This document shows, piece after piece, positions 57,236 through 64,000 of a stretch of DNA of 64,000 nt (position 1 is the first letter of the stretch; every line of letters starts with the position of its first letter). A program made the translations under genes and the position numbers. This DNA is from Porphyra umbilicalis (Eukaryota > Rhodophyta > Bangiophyceae > Bangiales > Bangiaceae). The DNA lies in NCBI GenBank assembly GCA_002049455.2, contig KV919095.1:18349-82348 (forward strand), read 5' to 3'. Below the pieces are notes generated by a model. The model was given only the letters and a program-made list of their open reading frames with translations, searched no databases and was not told the origin of the DNA.

Positions 57236-57297
57236 CAATGGAGCCCGTATGCCCAGATGACGGCGGCGTGCCGGCGGATCGTAGGTATTCCTACGCC
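57236..57297. repeat. E2 right terminal inverted repeat (62 bp)
   Basis: Exact inverse of 47,828-47,889, ending GGTATTCCTACGCC. It is followed by the right target copy and the macrosatellite sequence GCAGACGCGAGACGG. Confidence 0.95.
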
Positions 57298-58217
57298 GCC
57301 GCCGGCAGACGCGAGACGGCCTCGCGGGGCGCGGAAGCGCCGAAAGCCTGGTGCGGTCAACGCGCGCGCGTCCCCGGGCGCCGTCCTCAGCCAATACAGT
57401 TGCTCTTACAGTGGTCACACGAGGGAGTCGCGTGTCTGTGAATGACCCGAAGCGTTCGCTTTGAAACAAAACAGCCGGACAGCTCACAGAGACGAACGAG
57501 GGCGGCTAACTCCACCTCTTCCGCGTGGCCACGGGCCACGTGGTGCATCGCCGCACTGCTCGCGAGACGGCCGCCGGTCCCGTCATCGGTGGCCGGCAGC
57601 GGCGCCCGCTACCGGCCAATGGCGGCACCCATGGTGGCGGCGTCCACCGACACGGCCGCCGCGAAACGGCGGCGGCGGCGGCGGCAGGGCCGTACGCACT
57701 GCGGCGGCCGCGCGCACCGTGGCGCAGGACGCAGATGGTGTCCCTCTGCCACCACCGGTGCGCCCGCGGGCAGAGGCGCTGGGGCGCCCGTGCGCCGGGA
57801 AGGCGGCGTCGTTGGCGCGTGGCGGGGTGCGTGGTGAGGCACGAGATGGCCGCGCGGGTTGCGAAAGCGCGCAGAGGTCAGTAGGGTAGCCTGGGCGCCG
57901 TCCTACGCCAATGGCGTTTGCAGTTAATGCGTGAGTGCATTGCGCGTGACTGTCCGCGAACCACACGACGCGTGGGCATCGCATCAAGAAATGGCCAACA
58001 GCGCATAAAGACTCAGTCGCGTGGGCGGCTTTGTGTGCCTGATCCGCGCGGTGCGCCAGCCTGCCACGCGCGAGACGACGGGCGCTCCCGCCAGTAGTGG
58101 TCGGCAGCGGCGCCAGCAGCCGGTCAGTGGAGGTGCCCGGCATTCGTCGCCACGGCTACCGCAAAACGGCCGCGGCGGCGGTGGCGCCTCAAGCGCGCAG
58201 GCGAAGGCTTACACTGC
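57298..58217. repeat. Macrosatellite flank segment A, copy 3 (truncated)
   Basis: The first about 710 bp are nearly identical to 21,289-22,000. From about 58,010 similarity drops but is still clear to about 58,217 (AAAACGGCCGCGGCGGCGGT), after which it ends. It marks the right edge of the macrosatellite in this window. No B array follows. Confidence 0.85.
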
Positions 58218-58929
58218 ACGCGCGGGTCCTTGCTGCTGGCCGACGGTGGACCCCGCCGCCGCCTGCCGCCGTCGCCGCCGCCGCCACCCGTTGCGGACGC
58301 CTCGCGGTGGTGGGAGAAACGGGGCAGAGACGTGGAGCTGCGGTTTGGGGGGGGGGGAGGGAGGGGACGCCGGCCGCCGCAGATTTGCCACCGGGGCCGC
58401 AGCTGGGCAATAGCGCGTGGCTGCCGCCGCCGCCCCGCTACCGGCCGACCGCACCGGTGACGGTTGGGCAATGCCGACCGCTGGCGCGCAACCGGGAATT
58501 GAGCGGCGATGCGGCGGGTGCCAGCCCAGGTGTCGTCCAGGTGGTGCGACGGGTGTCTCGTGGAGGGAGAGGGGGGGGGGCGGGGTTCTGCGAGACTGGG
58601 ACGGCCGGCGGGAGGCGTGGCGGAGAGCGGGCGGGCTGGGGGGTGGGCACCAGAGTGGGGTGCTGGCGTGTGTGGTGGGCGAGTACCATGTGCGATTGGT
58701 GCGGGCTGACAGAGATGGGGTGGCGTGGCGCGTCGTCTGGCGATGGGTACAAGGGGGGCTGGTGGTGGCGGTGGGGGACCCCCGTCCTGATGTCATCACT
58801 GTCACCCAAGCAGCTGCCACTGTAGCAGCGCGCCTCCTCCCCTCCATTCGTCCCTCCCTCCCCGCCGGCGGCCACCACGCGAGCCACTCGATCGACACCC
58901 TCCCCCCCCCCCCCCTCTCCACTGACGGG
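58218..58929. other. Intergenic stretch, no gene seen
   Basis: GC-rich, with G-runs (58,345-58,365; 58,570-58,580) and C-runs just before 58,930. It probably holds the promoter of the cysteine-rich gene. Confidence 0.4.
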
Positions 58930-59854
58930 ATGGTGGTGCCCAAGGTTGTTGCGGCCGCGGCCACTGCCGCCGTGGTGGCCACCGCCTCCGCCGCCGCGGA
59001 CGTTGCCCCCGCCGCCGCGCCGGCGGGTGTCTCGGACGTGGCCGCCGTGTCGGCCAAGCAGTACATCTTTGGCGGCGCTGCGCTGCCACCGCCCGCCAAT
59101 CCCGTCGCCGCCGCGTGCTCGTTGTGCCGCTCAATGAAGGACTAGTACGGCGCCGACTGCAAGACAGCCAAGAGGTGCGTTGAGTATGGGTGCTCCAAGA
59201 CCGTGGCTGTCAAGTGCACCAAGCCCGTCCACACCAAGGTCGACTGCGCCAGGCCCACCAACACCACGTGTGAGAAGAAGGTGTACAAGTCGTACGCGTG
59301 CGACGAGCGAGTCAAGGCGCGGGTCAAGGGCGGATGCGTCAAGATCGTTAAGACGCCGGTCGGCTGCCACGTGGAGTTCAAGACGACGTGCACGGAGGAA
59401 CGCACGTCGAGCAAGGCGTGAGACAAGGTCACAAAGGTGGCGTGCAAGAAGCCGGTGCCCGCCAAGTGCGACACCAAGGTTGCCAAGCAGTGCTTCAAGA
59501 CCGAGAAGAAGACGGGCCTGTGCACGAAAACGTGCCAAGTGCGCCAACGCCGGAGAGTACGGCTACGACGGCAAGCCGTGCAACGAGAACGTTGCCTACC
59601 CGAGCACCTGCACCAAAGAGATCAAGACGCCCTTCGACGGCTCCAAGACGGATTGCACAAAGATCGTCGATGCGGAGAGTGAGGTGACTGACAAGGGCAT
59701 GTGCAAGCAGACCCGCTCCGTGTCAGTACCGTGCACCAATTCCGTGTACGACCCTGCCGGCTGCTCTGCCGACGTCGTGGTCAAGTGTGGGTGCATGATG
59801 TCGATCAAGAAGGCGGCAACGAGCGGCAAGACGGTCACCTGCATTGCCACCAAC
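58930..59854 (+). pseudogene. Cysteine-rich secreted protein, broken by TAG, TGA and a frameshift
   Basis: From ATG 58,930 the N-terminus MVVPKVVAAAATAAVVATAS resembles a signal peptide, followed by an Ala/Pro stretch. About 240 residues with regularly spaced cysteines follow (KCTKPVHTKVDCARPTNTTC; GGCVKIVKTPVGCHVEFKTTC; KKPVPAKCDTKVAKQCFKTE), typical of an extracellular disulphide-bonded protein. The frame carries TAG at 59,143-59,145 and TGA at 59,419-59,421. A one-base excess near 59,535 then moves coding to the next frame, which continues with KCANAGEYGYDGKPCNENVA and more Cys pairs to about 59,854. I do not know the family. Assembly error could explain the shift, but three lesions favour a pseudogene. 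The 3' end is approximate. Confidence 0.6.
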
Positions 59855-60749
59855 AGGTCGGCGGCGGCGGGCCGCATACATGCTGCTTCCAGCGTCGATG
59901 AACGCCCTCGCCCTCCAGACACACGCCCACACCAGCCGCCGGGGCTCGAGTCGGTACCAAGGAATGATGGAGGCGGGCGCACCACCCCCGCCTCAAGCAT
60001 CCGGTCGGTGTTCTTGAGGTTGGTCAGCCCCCTCACCCTGCGGGGCTCCCCCTCCTCCCGAAAAAAAGAACAAAATACGCGCGGGGAGAAAAGACAGGGC
60101 CGCACGGGCAGCCGGCGCTGGGAGGCGGGAACGGCACCAAGACCGGTGGCGTTTGCCACGACGGAAAAAGTGCCAGCCTCGGACGGCAACGCGCCGGCCT
60201 CGAGCAGCCGCGCTACGAGGGCGGCCACCGCGACGGACAACGCAATGCCGTCGCCGACCGCCGATCGCAGCGGGCGCCACGTGACCGCCACCGCCGCCCG
60301 CTCGTCCAGCCGCAGGCGGCGGAGGATGGCCACCCGCACCGGTGAAGGAAGGGGCTCCAGCGACGGCGAACCGTTGGGCGGCGGCGGCGGCGGAGCCGCA
60401 TGGCCCCGTGGGGGCGCCGCGGGGAGCCCCACCGCGGGGTCCCCGGCGCGAACGGGGGGCAGGCCGGGGAGGGCCTCACAGACGGCGGCCACGGGCAGCC
60501 TCGCCGCCCCCGACCCTGGCAAGCGGCGCAAGCGGCGGGATGCCCAAAACCATGGCCAGACAGAAATCCTTTCACCTGCAGCCAGCCCTGGCCGGAACCA
60601 TGGTGCTGGCCGCCGTCCCGGCGTGAGGGAACGCGCGGCACGCGTGGCACCCGTGCGGCAGCAAACCAGTCGAGCGATGAGGACGCGGGGGGCCAGCGGA
60701 GCACACCCGCACCGAAAACAGCGAGCAAAGGGGGGAAAGGGACGTCGGG
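59855..60749 (-). other. Region with a weak F-box-like minus-strand frame
   Basis: A minus frame starting at ATG 60,786 (396 codons, to 59,596) contains at about residues 146-174 (60,351-60,265) LPSPVRVAILRRLRLDERAAVAVTW-type spacing. This resembles the F-box pattern LP-x-V-x3-IL-x2-L, with W-x-PL at the end. Its remaining composition is Arg/Pro-rich, it overlaps the pseudogene on the other strand at its 3' end, and its ATG lies in a palindrome. I keep it as a hint only. Confidence 0.2.
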
Positions 60750-60821
60750 GGCGGAATGGGGTTGGTTGGGATGGCACTGGCGGCATGCCGCCAGTGCCGT
60801 CCCAACCAACCCCATTCCGCC
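60750..60821. repeat. 72-bp near-perfect palindrome
   Basis: Two 36-bp arms with no spacer and a single mismatch, centred on GGCGGCATGCCGCC. The outer ends are GGCGGAATGGGGTTGG and its inverse. It could form a cruciform or RNA hairpin. Confidence 0.95.
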
Positions 60822-61248
60822 GACTGCGCCGGTGATCAGGGTTTTATCCTGCATTTTTTCCCGTAGGGCGGGCCGACGCGCGGGCACGCGCGGGGCGGCC
60901 GCCGGCCCGCCGGTCGGCCCGGTCGACCGACGACCGCCCACGACCCGTGCGCGGCGGCGGCGGCGCGCGGGGGGGCGGCGCCGACGGCGCGCGCGGGGCC
61001 GCGCCGTAGGTCCCCGAGCCGCCAATGGCGGGAACCCACGGGGCGCCGGCTGACGCGCGGGATGCACGGGCTGGGCTGCGAAATGGGGGGGGCGGGCGCC
61101 GGTGCTGCGGGTGTTTCCAGTGAACCCAGTGGTCCCGTGTGTGAATGATGCTTGACTTGGTTTTCGTTTTGCTTTTTTTTTTTCTCGACATTTGTTCGCC
61201 CTGGCAGCAGCAGCTGCGAATCGCTAGCTACCTATGATAAATAGCCAT
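60822..61248. other. Intergenic stretch, no gene seen
   Basis: A GC-rich half (60,870-61,060), then a T-rich tract (TTTTTTTTTTT at about 61,180). No coding signal. Confidence 0.4.
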
Positions 61249-61637
61249 TTGCTGATCCCCGAATGTTGTCCTGGGGGACAGAGACAGAGACTGACTGTGC
61301 ATAAAAACACTCTATTGGTCTGAAACGACAGTAAGAAGGTATCAAAGCCAATAGAAAGCCCGTATTTGGTGCGAGGACCTTGCATCCATCAGAACTCACT
61401 GTTTGTTGCCGCTTGATCCTCATTTCTTGGCACGGAGCAAGCTGCCCACGCGAGATCTTGAGATTTTCTACTGTCTCCTGCCGAAAAAAAGAGGAGCTGA
61501 TGTTGATTTCCAGGCTGTGTGGGCACATGTAAGCAATCAGGAGCACCAAGTCAGTCCCAGTGGCGCATGTGATTGGTGGGGAGAGTCGGTTCGCAAGTCA
61601 GTCTCTGTCCACCAGGACAAAACTCGGGGATCAGCAA
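61249..61637. mobile_element. MITE-like element with about 42-bp inverted arms, 389 bp
   Basis: The left arm (61,249-61,295) begins TTGCTGATCCCCGAATGTTG. The right arm (61,596-61,637) is its inverse with a few mismatches and one 6-bp duplication. A further inverted match (GCAGCAGCAGCT) lies just outside on both sides. The interior is less GC-rich than the surroundings and non-coding. No clear target duplication, so the family is unassigned. Confidence 0.65.
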
Positions 61638-63282
61638 TATCCAAAGCTGCTGCTGCAAGCGAGCGCCCCGTCGATGGATGCCTGGCGCCTCGCGCCGCGC
61701 CTGCGGCGGCGCCCGCCGCCGCCGACGGCCGCGGCCGCGTCGCAACGGCGGGCCGCGTCGGCCGCCACTGCGCCGGCGCGGGGGCGGGCGGGCGGCCACC
61801 GCCGCGCGCCGCAGCAGCGCCCCTGCGCCGACGAGCGGCTGGCGGCGGCGGCGCCCGCCCCGCCGGCGGCGCGCCCTCGGCGCGCGCCCGTCAGCGGCCG
61901 ACGGGATGCGCGGGCGGCCGCGGCCGAGGCGGCGCGCCGCAGCGGGCACCGCCGACGGGCCCGCGGTAATCCCCCGCCCCGCCCGTGGTTGCACCCGCAG
62001 CGGGCGCGAAAGGGGGGGGGGGGGTGCGCCAGAGCACCGGAACGCGGACGTGTACCGCCTTGGCGGGTCCGCCGGCCGGGTGTCTGCCTGCGGCACGCGA
62101 GCGGATGGAGGGTGCCGCGGGCGCCCTGTGCTGCAACATGACCGCTCCGGCACGTCCCCCCTCTGCCCCCACATTTCCCCCCTCCCTGCCGCCACGGGAC
62201 GGCTGCGTCGCGGCCTGGCGCTTCCCGTGGCCACCATCCACACTGTTGGACGGCGGCGGGGCGTCGCAGTGGGCGCCGCCCGTGGGGCCCCAGAGGCGGC
62301 GTCGCCGCGCGTCCAAGCCACACGGTGCGGTGCCTGGCCCCGCCCACCGTCGGGTGGCGCCGCCGCCGTGTCGCACGCCACGGCAGCCGCCCATGCCACA
62401 ACGACGGCCACCGCGGCCGCTGTTTGGTGGCGCCATGCCCCCCCACAGGCTGCGGCCCCCGCCCCCCCCCGCCCCCCACCGCCTGTTGGTGGCGGCCGCA
62501 GCGACGCGGGCGGCGGCGCGCGCCGGGGCCCACGCCGCGTCTGACGCGGGCGCCTCGACGCTGACGGGACGGGGCACGGGGGTGGTGGCGCGGGGGGGTT
62601 GCCCGCGAGGCGCCCGTGGGGGCGCCCCCGCCGGCTGCGGGTGAGACCCCAGTGCGGCCGACGGCGGCGGCGGGCCGGGGGGCGTCCCCGCGGTGGCGGC
62701 GGCGGCGGGACCGGCAAGGGCGGCGGTGGGCGCCACAGCTTTGGCACGGGGCGGCGCCACGCGTCGGCCGTGGCGTGCGGGGGCGGTCGGTCGCCCGCGG
62801 GGGCGGCTGCACGGCGGACCCGTGGGCGGCCCCGCAGCCAAGGAGCGTGATGCGGGTGGGGCCGCGCACCGGGGCGTGCCGACGGCCGGTGAGTGGCGAT
62901 GCGGTCGACGGCACGGCCCGTCGGGCGGCGGTGGCGCCCGCCACATCGACGGACGGTGCGGCCACCGCCGCGTCGGCGTGTGGCCCGTGCGGCGACCGAC
63001 CGCCGCGGGTCGACGTGCTGGACGCGCGCGCACACACCCCGCGCGTCGGTCAGCCGCAGGGCCGCCTCCGTGGGGTGGCCACGCCGCCGCGACACCGTCA
63101 ACCCGTGCTGGTGCAGCGGCCGGCTGAGGGCGCTGGCACAGCGCAGGGGCACCACGCGCAGATGCAGCGCTCTTTAAAAATGGACATCAGCCCCAACCTG
63201 GTGCACTCCCCCCCCCCCCCCCCCCCCCAGACCCCCTTCTCCCCCCAACGCAGCAACCCCGTGGCCGCGACGCGCCACCGCC
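61638..63282. other. Very GC-rich stretch, no gene recognised
   Basis: Long frames are open on all phases and both strands, with Arg/Pro/Ala-only composition and no domain, as expected from GC content alone. A C-run with CT flank at 63,208-63,250 lies just past the 3' end of the DUF3007 gene. Confidence 0.5.
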
Positions 63283-64000
63283 TCACCCGCCCTTCTCGCT
63301 CTCCAGCTCCTCGGCGAGCGCGTCGAGCTCCTCGGGCGTCAGCTCCGCGTACCGCTTGGCAATGACGCCCGCCTCGTACTCGCGGAGCTGCGTGGCGTAG
63401 GTCATCTTTTTGGAGCCGACGCGGTAAAAGTAGGTGCCGACCCAGCCGACCAAGCCGGTCACCGACACGAGGCCGGTCGTCAGTTGCCCGGCCTTGAGGT
63501 CGGGGATGCCGGCCGCCTCCAGCACCGCCTTGAAGGCAAAGGCGCCGACGAGGAGGGCGGCCCCAAACTTGATCACGTCCCCGTTGGTGCGGAGGAAGCC
63601 GCCCGAGGGCGGCGGCGTCGGGGGGGTCGGCTGCTCCGCAGAGGGGGGGGGAAGGCGAGAGAGGGAGGGGGGGGGGGGGGGAGAGGGGGCAGGCGCAGAC
63701 ATGGGGAGACCCGAGCAAGGGATAAGAGACCGAGCAAAGAGAGAAACACAAAGGAGGTTAGAAAACAAGAAGAGGCAACGTGGAAGCCGCTGCAGCCAGC
63801 GCCACTTGTCCCGACAGAAAAAAAAAAAAAGAAAACGGGCGACAGACCAGACCCGCGTTTCGCCCGCGGCGCACGTACCTCTGGCGTCGCCTCCTTGCCC
63901 GCAGCGGCAGGGGCCTCACCATTTCCGTCCGCCGCCGCCCGCCACCGAGCCGCGCCGCCGCCCCTCCCCGCCGACGCGACGCGGCCGCCGGCCCGTGGGC
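63283..64000 (-). CDS. DUF3007 protein, nucleus-encoded, probably plastid-targeted; 5' end outside window
   Basis: The C-terminal exon (63,630-63,283) encodes SGGFLRTNGDVIKFGAALLV, a first hydrophobic helix, then KAGQLTTGLVSVTGLVGWVG, a second helix. It ends with YFYRVGSKKMTYATQLREYE and KRYAELTPEELDALAEELES. The signature GLVGW-x2-YxxRV-x4-MTY-x2-QL-x-EYE-x-AV/GV-x-KR-x-ELTPEEL is that of DUF3007, a two-helix membrane protein of cyanobacteria and plastids with unknown role. A GT-AG intron is likely at 63,878-63,631: donor GAG|GTACGT, acceptor GCGGAGCAG. Both sides are in phase 0. The upstream exon (63,879 to beyond 64,000) reads an Ala/Gly/Arg-rich peptide ending AAAGKEATPE, fitting a transit peptide. 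An alternative is a start at ATG 63,702, without the intron. Confidence 0.8.
63631..63878 (-). other. Predicted intron of the DUF3007 gene (248 bp)
   Basis: On the minus strand it starts GTACGTGCGC and ends with a long pyrimidine tract and CAG. It contains T- and C-homopolymers and preserves phase 0. Confidence 0.6.

Larger units (their letters stand above)
47828..57297. mobile_element. E2: 9.5-kb DNA transposon related to E1, carrying a 1,457-codon gene
   Basis: Bounded by 62-bp perfect inverted repeats (47,828-47,889; 57,236-57,297) starting GGCGTAGGAATACCTACG. Beyond them similarity continues after an 18-bp indel. Aligned to the E1 ends, the termini share GATCCGCCGGCACG at the same offset and roughly two thirds of the following 32 bp, ending GCTCCATTG. 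The two elements therefore belong to one family group. No KDZ catalytic motif is visible in E2. It may be mobilised in trans, or its transposase may be unrecognised. Confidence 0.8.

Noticed and set aside
10445-58217. Ribosomal DNA spacer as explanation for the macrosatellite
   Set aside because: I see no rRNA gene sequence or conserved rRNA core motif in the window.
59180-60835. 551-codon + strand frame as an intact gene
   Set aside because: Its first third is Arg/Ser-rich out-of-frame sequence. Only the stretch from about 59,537 to 59,854 belongs to the cysteine-rich protein, after a frameshift.
61551-63365. Several 380-534-codon frames in the GC-rich block
   Set aside because: All phases are open on both strands, with no domain and no compositional contrast between frames.
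1-64000. Bacterial origin of the sequence
   Set aside because: KDZ and Harbinger-type elements, MITEs, macrosatellite structure, a GT-AG intron and TATA boxes are eukaryotic. No operons or bacterial housekeeping genes are present.
1-64000. tRNA, snRNA or other structured RNA genes
   Set aside because: I found no A/B box pair with a cloverleaf or other recognisable RNA motif on reading. A covariance-model search would be decisive.

Overview
This is a GC-rich nuclear segment from a photosynthetic eukaryote. A nucleus-encoded DUF3007 protein (a family of cyanobacteria and plastid-bearing eukaryotes) at the right end appears to be interrupted by a GT-AG intron, and the repeats are eukaryotic: KDZ-type and Harbinger-type DNA transposons, MITEs and a macrosatellite. 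I infer a red alga of the Porphyra/Pyropia kind from base composition, sparse introns and transposon content. That identification is an inference. The assembly has one gap of 944 N.

Layout. 1-8.1 kb: four minus-strand genes or gene pieces. They are a Myb/SANT plus NAM-associated (Harbinger-type) protein running off the window, a protein with a duplicated cysteine motif, a 471-aa unknown, and an Ala/Glu/Ser-rich protein that enters the gap. 9.3-10.4 kb: two related MITEs back to back, sharing one TAA target triplet. 10.4-37.9 kb: two copies of a very large tandem repeat (macrosatellite), each built as flank A, an array of about 1.1-1.3-kb units (B), then flank C. The B units contain 72-bp sub-repeats. 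A 1.8-kb DNA transposon sits cleanly inside the second B array.

37.9-57.3 kb: a 19.4-kb composite insertion splits the C/A junction of the macrosatellite. It consists of two large transposons placed end to end. E1 (37,890-47,827) has 91-bp terminal inverted repeats and encodes a SWIM/CxC-like/Ulp1 protein and a KDZ transposase core, both broken by in-frame stops. E2 (47,828-57,297) has 62-bp terminal repeats related to those of E1 and carries an intact 1,457-codon gene of unknown function. The unoccupied version of the insertion site is present at 21,280-21,291.

57.3-58.2 kb: a third, truncated copy of flank A. 58.9-59.9 kb: a cysteine-rich secreted-protein pseudogene with two stops and a frameshift. 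60.7-61.7 kb: a 72-bp near-perfect palindrome and a further MITE-like inverted-repeat element. 61.6-63.2 kb: extremely GC-rich DNA in which I cannot recognise a gene. 63.3-64.0 kb: the DUF3007 gene on the minus strand.

The most notable result is the composite E1-E2 insertion, with its internal zero-gap junction and a paralogous empty site in the same window. Most long open frames inside the macrosatellite are by-products of GC-rich repeats. One minus-strand transcription unit per macro-unit is possible: a TATA box and ATG in C, and an AATAAA in A.
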